A stretch of DNA of 64,000 nt from positions 362,601 through 426,600 of the forward strand of contig CM051021.1 in the NCBI GenBank assembly GCA_027704905.1. The letters are read 5' to 3'. The position numbers were made by a program, and so were the translations under genes. Shown here one piece after another: positions 1 to 11,736 of the stretch. The notes beneath the pieces are model-generated. The model was given only the letters and a program-made list of their open reading frames with translations. It did no database searches and was not told the DNA's origin. Each line of letters starts with the position of its first letter. Positions within the stretch are counted from its first letter, which is position 1. The stretch is from Muraenolepis orangiensis. Taxonomy: Eukaryota > Chordata > Actinopteri > Gadiformes > Muraenolepididae.

Positions 1-2698
1 TAAAGGAGGCACTACAGTCCCTGAAGGCTGGCAAGGCTCCAGGCATTGATGGCCTGCCGGCAGACTTTTTTAAGTCTTTTTGGCCTGTCATCGGTGAGGA
101 CCTGCTAGAAGTACTCAAGGACAGCCTGGCAACAGGGTGCTTGCCCTTTTGAGTTGCAGGAGGGCGGTAGTTACGCTGCTGCCAAAGAAGGGAGATCTGC
201 AACAATTGAAAAATTGGAGGCCAGTCTCCCTGCTGTGTACCGATTACAAGTTGTTGTCCAAGGTGCTGGCTACAAGATTGGGGAGGGTGTTGGCGGAGGT
301 CATCCATGTGAACCAGTCTTACTGTGTGCCCGGCAGGCTGATCACGGATAATGTCATGTTAATTCGAGATTTTTTGGAAGTCTCAGGTTCATTGGAAATA
401 GAGATACCTGTGGCGTACGCTGCAGGCGTTTGGTTTCAGCCCTGGTTTCATAGCCATGATCCAGGTCCTTTACCGTGACATTGAGAGTATGGTGAAGATT
501 AACGGTGGCTTGAGTGCCCCGTTTAAAGTGCAGAGGGGTGTGAGGCAAGGATGTAGCCTGTCAGGGATGCTGTACTCCCTGGCCATAGAACCCCTTCTGC
601 ACAACTTAAGACACAAGTTGGCAGGCTTTGCGTCCCAGGGTGCAGTGGTCTTTTTAAACTATTTATGCTTATGCTGATGATGTTATAATTTTTGTGAATA
701 ACCAGAAAGACGTTAATACAATGAAGGAGATCACACAGAATTTTGGTTTGTTATCGTCGGCAAGAGTCAACAGGGGAAAAAGCGAGGCTTTGGCAGTTAG
801 CAAGGATATAGCTAGAAGCGTCAAGCTACCAGGGGGGCTAACATGGAAGAAGGGGGGGATTAAGTATCTGGGAGTTTTAGTCGGAACCAAAGAATACATG
901 AAAGGGAACTGGGACAATGATTTAGAAACAGTTGAGGGAAGTATAAGGAAGTGGGCTTGGGTCTTCCCACAGGTATCCTATAAAGGTCGGGTCTTGGTTT
1001 TAAACAATTTGGTTTCATCTATGTTGTGGCATCGCCTTGCCTGTTGTGATCCTCCACCCAATTTACTGGCGAAGGTGCAAGCTTTAATAGTGAATGCTTT
1101 CTGGGATAAGCTACACTGGTTGCCCCAGAGCATTCTGTACCTGCAGAAGGAGGAAGGCGGACATGGACTCGTACACATGGCCAGCAGGGGGGCCACTTTC
1201 AGGCTGGATTTCATAAAAAGGTTTTTAACAGGACCAAAAGACTTGGTGTGGAAACCACTGGCAAGGTCCATCTTAAAGCGAGCTGGTGGCTACGGACTTG
1301 GCACTTCACTGTTCTTATTGGATTTTACATTGCAGGATTTTAAAAACATCCCAGAGTTTTTAGTGTTTGGAGCCTATTCAAGAAAGAGAGGGTGGATGGT
1401 CCAACCTCATTGTACTGGCTGCTTAATGAACCAGTGGTTCCAGGAGGACGGTTTGCAGCTGAGGGCACATTTGGCTCCACTCTCCAGGAAAATCTCCAGA
1501 GGTCCAAGGTCACAACTCTGGGACAGGTGGTGGAGCTGGCTGGACCAGACTTGGACGATGGCGCGGCCTTGGCTAGCCATATGGGAGTGAGGTCTTCAAG
1601 GACTATACAAAAATTACTGGACCAATGGAAGAGCAAACTAAGTGGAAATGAGTGTCCTTTTAAGAATGTTTTATAATGGTTTTAGAGTGCCAGATGACAG
1701 TGATCCTTTCCCCTCCATTGACATTAGCCCTGATTTTAAAAACTGTACTGGGATCTTTTTTCGCCTCAATACGCTAAAAAGTAAAATAGCCTATGCTGTG
1801 TGTGCCAAAGTCCTGAACAAGGTAAACTAAATGGGCGCGCGACAGTCCCTGGAGGCCAACATTACAGTTGGTCAAGCAGGATAAGGATAAGGATGAGAAC
1901 CCTCAGGACAATAGGACGAAGGGTGATAGGGAGAATTACATGGGGGGTCACAGGTCAAGAAACAGAGAGTGATAGAAGGGACAACATATGATTTTCCATT
2001 ACAGGTTGCAGACCTACAATGGAGGATTTTACATGGTATTGTGGCTGTCAACTCTTATCTCGATTTTAAACCATAGTGTGTCGGAAGGTTGTCCGTTCTG
2101 CACACGGAGGGAAACCATTTTTCACTGTTTTGTAGAATGCCCCAGACTCTCTCCATTGTTTGTTTTATTAGAGAGGCTTGTGGTGTCTTTTGGGGATTTT
2201 TTTACAAAACAGGTTTTTATCTTTGGTTTTAAATATAAGAAGACGACCAGTCAGAAGTGTCAACTTTTAAATTTTGTATTTGGGCAGGCAAAGATGGCAA
2301 TCTATTCAAGTAGAAAAAGAAAAATTGAAAGCGATCAAGAGGCCTGTCCAAAAATGGTTTTTATCAAGTCCTTAAAGGCAAGGATCTTGGTAGATTATAA
2401 ATTCTATAAAGAAATGAATGATTTGGAGACATTTGGCAGCAGATGGTGCTACAAACAAGCTTTGTGCCAAATAAAAGATGAGGAACTGGTATTTGGCGAT
2501 GGGCTGGTCTGAAGGGTCCATCGTCTTGTTTTTGTTTTGGGTGTTTTATTTTGGTTGCTTTATCGTATATTTATGTTTCTTGTGTGTTTGACAACCTCAT
2601 TGTGGGGATTTTTGTTTAAAAAAAAATAAGTATCTCTGATGAAGTTTTGTTTAAAAAAATGTTTTGAAGTCAAATAAATGATTTTTCAAAATATTCTC
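1..2698 (+). mobile_element. Tx1-type LINE (L1-like), decayed 3' part of ORF2
   Basis: Non-LTR retrotransposon remnant. Conceptual translation in shifting frames gives the reverse transcriptase core: a GKAPGIDGLP-like start at the window edge, then NWRPVSLLCTDYKLLSK, RQGCSLSGMLYSLA, and the catalytic AYADD at 667-681. Further on comes the C-terminal zinc-finger-like CPFCTRRETIFHC region near 2088-2130. It is dead. A frameshift near 150 moves the frame. About 20-30 residues that hold RT motif A (the SSIDQEKAFDRVEH-like box seen in the sister copy at 28190-30923) are deleted near 395-425. Further frame changes occur near 660, 1590 and 1830-1990. The last recognisable coding ends at 2512, and an A-rich tail with an AATAAA-like signal closes the element near 2698 before a TC repeat. 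The 5' part lies outside the window. Tx1-clade assignment rests on recall of fish Tx1 ORF2 proteins. Confidence 0.85.
694..1590 (+). pseudogene. Largest open segment of the Tx1-type LINE ORF2
   Basis: This open stretch lies just after the AYADD catalytic box, in the same frame. It covers the thumb and the post-RT region of a LINE ORF2 protein: a KVNWGKSEAL-like motif, then KYLGVLVG, RVLVLNNLVSSMLWHRL and LYLQKEEGGHGLVH. The same blocks occur in the - strand element at 28190-30923, so the two are members of one family. The frame is lost near 1590, and the next part of the protein continues in other frames at 1392-1830 and 1988-2512. No full-length protein can be made, so it is listed as a broken gene. 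Confidence 0.8.
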
Positions 2699-2739
2699 TC
2701 TCTCTCTCTCTCTCTCTGTCTCTGTGTGTGTGGTTGTAG

Positions 2740-3378
2740 TGTTAGTAGTATCCTTGGATCCAAACGACAGAGTCTCGACTGATGCATAAGACGATCTTTA
2801 TTTAATTGTCCATCCGTGACGTCATCTTAGCACCGTGAAAACTGCATTGGAAACGTACATAAACAGACAAACAAACATTTCACATAACGGTTTCCACAGT
2901 ACAGTACAAACACTAAACTAAATAACATTGGTATCAAACTACAAGGATTACACTCCTACACAAGACATCAAATCATTCATTCACGAATTTCCTTCTACAG
3001 AGTTACAACCATAATCAAATAAACAACAAAGCATACCTTGCTGCGCTCTCCAAGGAACGCAAACATAATCCGAAAAAGGTCCTTTCTTCCGTTTAAAACA
3101 CACGATCAATACACGGGGATACAAAAGGATAAAAAGTCGCACAGAAATACAAAAGCGATACAAAAGGACGCACCAAACGTTCCTGTTGCCGACTACATCA
3201 CTTAACAGGCGCTTCCAGCTGTACTGATCTACGGTGCGCCAATAGGGACAGATTTATGTAGGCCTACGGGTATCGAACTCCCACACGTCATTTCATGGCA
3301 TACATACATACTGAATATTATTCAGTAAACAGCAAAGGATATTGCCTAGACATGTTTTATCTCAAGTGGTCCGTTACA
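2740..3378 (-). mobile_element. Candidate solo LTR, antisense
   Basis: Read on the - strand this 639-bp block begins TGTAACGGACC, carries an AATAAAG polyadenylation-like signal about 60 bp before its end, and finishes ACTAACA. It therefore has TG...CA termini of LTR type. It is flanked by GTAG on both sides (2736-2739 and 3379-3382), which could be a 4-bp target duplication, but the right flank is a GTA repeat so the match could be chance. No coding sequence is present. The block separates a TC repeat from a long TAG repeat. Confidence 0.5.
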
Positions 3379-3905
3379 GTAGTAGTAGTAGTGGATGGTA
3401 GTAGTAGAAGTGGAGTAGTAGTAGTAGTAGAAGTGGAGTAGTAGTAGTTGTAGTAGTAGTAGTATCATCAGTAGTGTTAGTAGTAGTGGATGGTAGTAGT
3501 AGTAGTCATAGAAGGTGTAGTAGTATTTGTATAGTAGTAGTAGTAGTAGTATAATAGGTGGATGGTAGTAGTAGTAGTAGTATGAGTATAAGTAGTAGTG
3601 GAGTAGTATTAATAGTTAGTAGTAGTAGTAGACTAAGTAGTTGTAGTAGTAGTAGTAATTAGTAGTATTCGTATTAGTAGTGTTAGTAGTATTAGTATTT
3701 GTATTAGTAGTAGTAGTAGTGAAGTAGTAGTAGTAGTTCTGAGTAGTATTAATATTTGTAGTGTTAGTATTAGTAGTAGTAGTAGTAGTAGTAGTGGAGT
3801 AGTAGTAGTAGTCAGTAGTAGTATTTGCATTAGTAATTAATAGTAGTAGTATAAGAAGTAGTAGTAGTAGTTGAGTAGTAGTAGTCCTTAGTAGTAGTAG
3901 TACTA

Positions 3906-3908
<3 letters not shown>
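3379..3908. repeat. (TAG)n trinucleotide repeat, imperfect
   Basis: About 530 bp of TAG/GTA triplets with interruptions, followed directly by a TC dinucleotide run. Confidence 0.95.

Positions 3909-3968
<60 letters not shown>
3909..3968. repeat. (TC)n microsatellite
   Basis: About 30 uninterrupted TC units, just upstream of the TRIM promoter region. Confidence 0.97.
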
Positions 3969-3971
<3 letters not shown>

Positions 3972-4007
3972 GCTCATAGCTCGTTGCTCCCGGATAGACG
4001 CGAGGGG

Positions 4008-4080
4008 GGGGAGGCGGGGCCACGAGATGACGTCACTTTTGAGGAAACAAAACTCACCGAAACCAAAGCAGAAAGACGCG
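4008..4080 (+). promoter_or_regulatory. Putative promoter of the RING-type TRIM gene
   Basis: A G-rich GC-box-like stretch (GAGGCGGGGCC, about 4010-4020) is followed by a perfect palindromic CRE, TGACGTCA, at 4028-4035. Next comes an A-rich GGAAACAAAACTC block that loosely resembles an interferon response element but lacks the second GAAA. No TATA box is seen. The position, just upstream of an exon with a good donor at 4210/4211, fits a TSS in this area. Factor binding is inferred from motifs only. Confidence 0.45.
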
Positions 4081-4173
4081 ACGTGGAGACAGAGACATTT
4101 CCTCTCTTTGGGACTCGACGTGGAGACAGAGACATTTCCTCTCTTTGGGACTCGACGTGGAGACAGAGACAGC
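4081..4173 (+). repeat. 37-bp direct repeat, 2.5 copies, in the TRIM leader
   Basis: The unit ACGTGGAGACAGAGACATTT... repeats at 4081, 4118 and 4155 with no change seen between the first two copies. It lies in the presumed 5' untranslated exon of the TRIM gene, which ends with the donor AAG|GTGAGT at 4210/4211. Confidence 0.85.
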
Positions 4174-4453
4174 AGCCTTTGTCCAACTAAGTGGTGGACA
4201 GCGTTCTAAGGTGAGTAGTGAGTGCGACCAAGGGCTTCAAAGAGTTAGTTCTGCACCAGGGAGCCTGTACCAACGGACACACTTTGATGGTGGACCATTG
4301 TTAAGTTCATGTAGTATTAGATGTGTATTATATGTTTATATCAAGCCCTATGCTACACCATCACTCATATATATGTACAAATATAACCATTGTAATAAAT
4401 TTTTTAAAAGAATGTGATCGTTTTTTGACTTGATTCAACAATGTTTTGTAGGA

Positions 4454-6504
4454 ATGGCCTCTGCTAACTCTTCCTGGTCTGAGGAGAACTTTTCCTGTCC
4501 CGTCTGTCTGGATGTGTTCAAGAGTCCAGTTTTCACACCATGTGGACACAACTTCTGTAGAGCCTGTATCACCACGTTCTGGGATGACAAGGTCCAGTTC
4601 AAATGTCCTGTTTGCAACGAGCTTTTCCACACAAGACCCGATGTACGGATCAATACCTTCATATCAGAGATGGTTGATCAGTTTAGACGGTCCGTACCGG
4701 TCAAAGAGCAGCCTTGTGTTGAACCAGGAGAAGTTCCCTGTGACATCTGTACCGGGACCAAGCTGAAGGCTGTCAAGTCCTGCCTAGTGTGTCTTATGTC
4801 TTACTGCCACTCCCACCTGGAGCCACATCAGAGAGTCTTAGGCCTGAAGAAACATAAGCTGGTGGAGCCTCAGGACCGTCTGGAAGACCGGATGTGTAAG
4901 AAACACAATTATCAACTTCTGGAGCTCTTCTGCCAGACTGAACAGGTGTGTGTGTGTCAGTTCTGTACAGAGACGGACCACAGGTCCCATCCCGTTGTAC
5001 CTCTGAAGGAGGAATATGAGCTGAAGATGCCCCAGCTGGGGAAGATAGAGTCTGATGTTCAGCAGATGATCCAGGAGAGAAAAAGAAAGATTCAGGAGAT
5101 CATAGACGCAGTAAAGCTCAGCAGAGCAGACGCAGACCGAGAGCTAGCCGACGGTGACCAGGTCCTCGCCGCTCTGATGCGCTGCATTGAAAAGTGTCGG
5201 GACGATCTCAACCAAACGGTTCAAGAGAAACTGAAATCCATAGAGAGACAAGCTGAAGACCTCATCAAAGAGCTGGAGCAGGAAGTTAAAGATCTGACCA
5301 ATAGGAGCTCAGAGGTGAAGCAGCTCTCACACACTGAAGACCACCTCCACTTCCTCCAGAGCTTCAGATCCCTGAAGAATCCTCCACACACCAGGGACTG
5401 GACCAGGGTGGAGGTCCCTCCTCCTCCGTCATACGCAGGGACCTTGAGGAGATCCCTGGATCAGCTGAAGGAGACACTGGACATGGAGATGAAGAAGCTG
5501 CCTGACCTGAAACCAGCTGTAAAGAAGTGCATGGAGATGGAGAAGCTGCCTGTCCTGAGGTCGACTCTAAAGAAGTGTAAGTGTCTGTTTAGTTTGAGTC
5601 ATCACAACAACACACTAACTCTTCAGATGGAAAGTCCATCCACACAGCAGGAGGTGACGTCCTACTGGGAATCAACGGTGGACATTCTGTATCTTATTAA
5701 TATATTAATATATTGATAACATACATGATGGTGGACATCATGTATTATTTTATATTGATATCAGGATGCTGCTAAACATACTTATATGTGTGTTTTATAT
5801 TCAGAACATCATCTAAAATATATCTACTAATATATAATAATATATATTAATCATACTTATATGTGTATTTTATATTCAGAACATAATCTTAAATATATCT
5901 ACTAATATATAATAATATATATATTAATATATAATAATTTATCTATTCATCAAACTTATATGTGTATTTTATATTCAGAACATCATCTAAAATAGATCTA
6001 CTAATATATAATAATATATCTATTACTATATAATAATATATCTATTCATCATACTTTTATGTGTATTTTGTATTCAGAACATCAGCTAAAATAATACTGC
6101 TCTGTTTGTGGCTGTTCATAATTATTCAGATTTAATTCAGGTTCTTATATTATGATACATAACATATCCTACTAATAACATGACTATGATGATGATGATA
6201 CATGTATTTCATGTATTTAGAAACATTCAGTTATAATGATAATGATATACTATGAGGGGTGATGCCGTTTATGAATATGGTTCATATTCTAAGTATTAAT
6301 TCTGAATTCTTCATCTAGTTATTATTATAATGAAGACTTTTGTGTGTTCATGACGTCTCCGAGACCCAAATCTTGGTCTAGCGGGTCCAAAAAGTCAGTT
6401 CAGTGTTAAAGGGGCTCTTAATGTGGTGAGCCTGGTCCCAGCACCAGGACTTCCTCTAGACCTCCTAGTGGGAGCACAGGGTCCCCAGATTGTCCTCCAT
6501 CTGT

Positions 6505-6602
<98 letters not shown>

Positions 6603-7425
6603 AAGGTGAAATGAGCGGTACTAAAGTGACACATGGATGATGGATGATTGTGAACTAGTGAGGACATGGGGTCCCCCCAGGTGCATGCTGGGAAACAGAG
6701 CCAGGAGGAGGACAACAAGCAGTCAGCAGTGTTCCTCCAGTACTGCTGGAGAGAAAACACTGGAACACTTTACTAAATACACACCACTTCCACCATATTG
6801 AAACGGCTCATATCTTGATGACCTCATCAGGAGGATTTCTGTGTAGACTCATCATGTCTTTCCTTCTCTCCCATCAGATGAGTGTGAACTCACACTGGAC
6901 CCAAACACAGCCCACAGAGAACTCTCTCTGTCTGAGGACAACAGGAAGGTGACGAGGGTTGGAGAGAGGAAGTCCTATCCTGATCACCTGGAGAGATTTG
7001 ACTCCTGGCAACAGGTGTTGTGTAGAGAGGGTCTGACTGACCGCTGTTACTGGGAGGTGGAGATGGAAGGAAGTGTTGTTATAGGAGTGACATACAGAGG
7101 AATCACTAGGAGAGGATGGGGTAAAGACAGCTGTCTTGGCTGGAACAACAAGTCCTGGAGACTTGATTGTTATGATGGTCATTACTATGTCTGGTACAAC
7201 AATAGTCAAACAGTCATAGGTCTCCCCCCCTCTAACAGAGTAGGAGTGTATGTGGACCGGCCTTCTGGCACTCTGTCCTTCTACAGAGTGTCCCCAGATG
7301 GAGGAGGGTCCTCAGACACACTGACACTCATCCACACCTTCCAGTCCACATTCACCCAGGAGGACCTCCTCCCTGGGTTTGGGTTAGTGGGAGATGGTTC
7401 CTCAGTGTCTCTGTGTCGCTTGTAG
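4454..7425 (+). CDS. TRIM E3 ubiquitin ligase, RING-B1-B2-CC-PRY/SPRY (finTRIM-like)
   Basis: Two coding exons, 4454-5576 and 6878-7425, encode about 556 residues. The start ATG sits two bases after the acceptor TTTTGTAG. A complete C3HC4 RING spans residues 15-54 (C15, C18, C30, H32, C35, C38, C51, C54). B-box 1 starts at about C96 and B-box 2 at about residue 150. A charged coiled coil follows (about 195-300), then a PRY/SPRY domain (about 376-556) with LDPNTAHRELSLSEDNRKV, CYWEVEMEG and GVYVDRPSGTLSFY. The donor AAGT|GTAAGT (5576/5577) and acceptor CATCAG (6877) join in phase 1 and keep the frame. RING-TRIM proteins attach ubiquitin, and SPRY domains choose targets; fish finTRIMs are often virus-induced. 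Here RING through coiled coil is one exon, whereas many finTRIMs split it. The exact family member cannot be named. No frame break is seen. Confidence 0.9.
5577..6877 (+). other. Intron between the coiled-coil and PRY/SPRY exons
   Basis: Bounded by GTAAGT and CATCAG. From about 5740 to 6110 it holds about four AT-rich tandem copies of a 75-100-bp unit (TTATATGTGTATTTTATATT...). At 6506-6600 it holds an uninterrupted CA microsatellite. No coding exon is recognisable inside it. Confidence 0.8.
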
Positions 7426-7429
7426 CAAC

Positions 7430-7437
7430 ACACATAG

Positions 7438-7485
<48 letters not shown>

Positions 7486-7805
7486 AATACACACACACAT
7501 GCACATAGAAATACACAAACACACACACAGACGTATAGAAATACAAGCACACACACACACACATAGAAATACACACACACATAGAAATACACACACACAT
7601 AGAAATACACACACGCATGCACACGCACACACATAGAAATACACATGCGCACGCACACACACATAGAAATACACATACGTACACACACATAGAAATACAC
7701 ACACACGCACACACACACCTAGAAATACAAGCACACACACACACACACCCACACACATAGAAATACACACACGCACACGCACACACATAGAAATACACGA
7801 TAGAC
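7430..7805. repeat. CA-rich minisatellite (ACATAGAAATACACAC units)
   Basis: Begins 5 bp after the TRIM stop codon, so it probably lies in the 3' untranslated region. CA runs alternate with ATAGAAATA spacers, about 15 times. Long apparent proteins read from it are repeat artefacts. Confidence 0.95.
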
Positions 7806-7920
7806 ACAGGTGTCTCTCATAACACTCTGTTATGTTCTTAACATAATTACGTAATTAACATAATTACACCACTCTGGTGCTATGAGCTGCAGCTGGGAAA
7901 ATGGTCTATTGAGTGTCCGA

Positions 7921-8293
7921 AATCACTCCCTACTCCCTCCATAGTGATATAGTGATACATCACTCCCTACTCCCTCCATAGTGATATAGTGATACATCAC
8001 TCCCTACTCCCTCCATAGTGATATAGTGATACATCACTCCCTACTCCCTCCATAGTGATACATCACTCCCTACTCCCTCCATAGTGATACATCACTCCCT
8101 ACCCCCTCCATAGTGATACATCACTCCCTACTCCCTCCATAGTGATATAGTGATACATCACTCCCTACTCCCTCCATAGTGATATAGTGATACATCACTC
8201 CCTACTCCCTATATAGTGATATAGTGATACATCACTCCCTACTCCCTCCATAGTGATATAGTGATACATCACTCCCTACTCCCTCCATAGTGA
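7921..8293. repeat. Minisatellite, 27- and 37-bp variants
   Basis: About eleven copies of CATCACTCCCTACTCCCTCC followed by ATAGTGATA; some copies carry an extra TAGTGATA. Copies are nearly identical. Confidence 0.95.
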
Positions 8294-9083
8294 TCTGGTA
8301 TGTTTAATTATGACATAACAATCATGTCATTAACGTGATCAGTCGTTGGGTTTTGCTAAACAGTTTGTGGTGATTCTCTTAAATGTGGGACATTTATAAA
8401 TGTACAAGCTGTGTATTTTTATGATTCCTATCAAATGTTGCTTCCTCCTCTTTGGACAATTGTGAGAATGTAATTTGAGGTTGCAAATGAATTCAACAAT
8501 TGGCCATTGTGTGCGATGTTAACATTGCATTGTATACAGTGACACATTGAGTACAAGGCGTACTATTAATTAGTTCAACATGTATATTGGTGTGGTGTGT
8601 ATCTACTAGATCGGCCTCAGAGCCCATCTTTGTGTGTGAGTTTTAAAGCTTGTGATTCTTCTGAATGAGACAGGTCCCTGAATAGTGCTCCAGTGTTATG
8701 CTGAAGTGGAAGGCCGCTGGAAGAGTCTTCACTCCTACTCAAATATGAGCCAAGTGGAGAGAAAACAAGAGAACTTGAGAGCATCCTGCTCTGCTGTGTG
8801 GACGAGTTAAATTCATACTTGCGGGGGGGAATATGGAGTATAAGTAATCCATTGAACTTGTTATTGCATATGGCAAATAAAAACATCTATAATCTTGAAT
8901 CTTGAGTCTTGATTGTTATGATTACTAGAAGAGTCCAGAAAGTCCAGCAAAAGTATGACAACCCCAATATATCGGGTACAAAAGGAGAAGTGAAAGGATT
9001 GAATAATCATGAATAAACATAAGTGATAATACTGTGGCGGAGGAAGGAATGACATCCAGGGAGGATAAGAGCTGTATCAGGAG
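8294..9083. other. Intergenic, no gene seen; possible retroelement tail
   Basis: No convincing coding sequence. Near 8876-8915 an AATAAAA signal is followed by repeated ATCTTGA units, which resembles the 3' tail of a + strand LINE or SINE. The upstream limit of such an element is not clear. Confidence 0.4.
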
Positions 9084-9345
9084 GGACCAGGGGGACAGAC
9101 AGGTAAGGGGTCGTATCAGGAGGGACCAGGGGGACAGACAGGTGAGGGGTCGTAGGAGGAGGGACCAGGGGGACAGACAGGTGAGGGGTCGTAGGAGGAG
9201 GGACCAGGGGGACAGACAGGTGAGGGGTCATAGGAGGAGGGACCAGGGGGACAGACAGGTGAGGGGTCGTAGGAGGAGGGACCAGGGGGACAGACAGGTG
9301 AGGGGTCGTAGGAGGAGGGACCAGGGGGACAGACAGGTGAGGGGT
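9084..9345. repeat. 39-bp minisatellite, about 7 copies
   Basis: Unit starts GGACCAGGGGGACAGACAGG. The period of 39 is a multiple of three, so all frames stay open and give repetitive false proteins. Array spacing was checked at 9084, 9123 and 9162. Confidence 0.95.
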
Positions 9346-9395
9346 CTTTTTTCGGTCTGTGCAGAAATCTCCAATCACAGCCAGCCATAGTCCTA

Positions 9396-9500
9396 AATTA
9401 CATTACATTACATTACATTACATAACATTACATTAGTCCTTTAGCAGAAGGTTTTATCCAAAGTGTCTTACAATAGTGGGTTTCAACAAAGGAAGGTAAG
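9396..9500 (+). repeat. (TTACA)n followed by a common teleost repeat motif
   Basis: A TTACA pentamer run is followed by TTTAGCAGAAGGTTTTATCC and AAAGTGTCTTACAA. From memory, this closely resembles an interspersed motif found throughout teleost genomes (TTTAGCAGACGCTTTTATCC). The element class is not certain. Confidence 0.55.
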
Positions 9501-9548
9501 AGAACAACTCGTCACCTGAAGTCAAGTCTCCAAGAACTGAGCCAGTTC

Positions 9549-9820
9549 AGGTAAAAGTACAATAAGTTCAGGCAAAAGTACCATAAGTTCAGGTAAAAGT
9601 ACAATAATTTCAGGTAAAAGTACAATAAGTCCAGGTAAAAGTACTATAAGTTCAGGTAAAAGTACAATAAGTTCAGGTAAAAGTACAATAACTTCAGGTA
9701 AAAGTACCATAAGTTCAGGTAAAAGTACAATAACTTCAGGTAAAAGTACCATAAGTTCAGGTTAAAGTACAATAAGTTCAGGTAAAAGTACAATAAGTTC
9801 CGGTACAAGTACCATAAATT
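9549..9820. repeat. 21-bp minisatellite, about 13 copies
   Basis: Unit GTTCAGGTAAAAGTACAATA with small substitutions (CAATAA, CCATAA, CTATAA). Confidence 0.95.
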
Positions 9821-9908
9821 GTCAACAACAGAACAACTGACAATAACTGACAAACAAGCAAACCATCTACTCAGTAAGACGCTAGCATAGGAAGCGGTGA
9901 CAGAACTG

Positions 9909-10018
9909 CTTGTAAATAGTGTACTTGCAAATAGTGTACTTGTAAATAGTGTACTTGTAAATAGTGTACTTGTAAAAAGTGTACTTGTAAACAGTGTACT
10001 TGTAAATGGTGTACTTGT
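9909..10018. repeat. 15-bp minisatellite, about 7 copies
   Basis: Unit TTGTAAATAGTGTAC, ending at a degenerate copy near 10018. Confidence 0.93.
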
Positions 10019-10121
10019 GGTTTGGGAGTCAGCTCAGACTATACAGTCTGTGGAGGTTCATGTGTTTTTTAAACCTCCATCTGATTCTAATGATGAATTA
10101 AGGTCCCCCTCCTCTCTCCCT

Positions 10122-10690
<569 letters not shown>

Positions 10691-10696
10691 TATATC

Positions 10697-11056
10697 TGTT
10701 GAGTCACGCGAGAGTTAGAACGGGAGTGAGAGAGTCACGCGAGAGTTAGAACGGGAGTGGGAGAGTCACGCGAGAGTTAGAACGGGAGTGGGAGGAGAGG
10801 GGGGGAAGAGGGGAGGGAGGTGTGTGTGTGAGACCGGGAGGAGCAGCGGGGGGCGGAGAGAGACACAGACTACTTTTGTTGGAGGAATATGGATTTGGGC
10901 TTGCCACCCTGCTTTATTGTTGATAAGAGTGGACATTTCAACCCCCGGGTTCGTTGTGAGCTGCGGCAGGGAATAAATCTGGGCCAGTTTGGTATCGAAT
11001 AAGAACATTGTCTCAGTCTTCTGTATCAAGATGGCTACCACCGCTGAAGCCTCACA
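10697..11056 (+). mobile_element. Candidate solo LTR with three 31-bp internal repeats
   Basis: Starts TGTTGAGTCACG and ends GCCTCACA, so it has TG...CA termini. An AATAAA lies about 85 bp before the end, as in many LTRs. The first 90 bp hold three 31-bp copies of GAGTCACGCGAGAGTTAGAA (starts 10701, 10732, 10763). The flanks are AT-rich and give no clear target duplication. No coding sequence. Confidence 0.4.
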
Positions 11057-11135
11057 ATAATATCTAATCGCTATAGCAAGACAGCCGTTCTGGCTCTCTG
11101 GTTTCCTCGCCGTTTGTACGTGGTATTCTTGCTTT

Positions 11136-11138
<3 letters not shown>

Positions 11139-11189
<51 letters not shown>
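11139..11189. repeat. (GT)n microsatellite
   Basis: About 25 uninterrupted GT units. Confidence 0.97.
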
Positions 11190-11191
<2 letters not shown>

Positions 11192-11736
11192 GGACAGGTG
11201 AAGCGCAGGTGTAGGTCAACACGTGACGTGGACGCTAAACCGCTACGTTAGCAATCATGCTGCTACAGAACATCATCGCAATACCGATCGCACTTCAAAC
11301 CGACATTAAAACCTTTTTTATAGAACGACACGTTTGAACGGCCAATAAGTCCTCTTGTCAGACGGACGATGGTTTTATAGTAGAATTGAACTATGGCTGG
11401 TCTCATCATCCCGTCATCCCACATTGTGGATGAACTCCGCTAGAACCCATAAGACGATCAATATCATTGATCTAGTGGGATTGGTGTACGGGTCTTAAAC
11501 TACATGGAAATGTGCTCTTCTCCGAGCGGAAATAACCGAGTGCGTTGTTATAAGCTCAGAGCTGTCTGGAGAATTGTTGGTTGGGCTGCACCTGCGGTAT
11601 CTCTCCACCAGAGGGCAGCAGAGTATCGTGTCACACACTGTTGGAGCCAAATGAATAGGATTGAACGTTATTGAGTTGTGATCATGTTTGAATGAAATAT
11701 GAATGATTGTGTTACGGTCTCTGTTGTGACCTGATC
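11190..11736. other. Intergenic; no gene seen
   Basis: No open frame with protein-like composition and no recognised element. It contains one CTCF-like motif at 11605-11620, listed separately. Confidence 0.6.
11605..11620 (+). promoter_or_regulatory. CTCF-like motif
   Basis: CCACCAGAGGGCAGCA matches the core of the vertebrate CTCF consensus (CCASYAGRKGGCRS). It stands alone between two repeat arrays. The match is sequence only, and such cores also occur within some SINEs. Confidence 0.4.

Noticed and set aside
9007..9390. Open frames of 90-120 residues on both strands
   Set aside because: The 39-bp minisatellite period is a multiple of three, so every frame stays open; no start context or homology.
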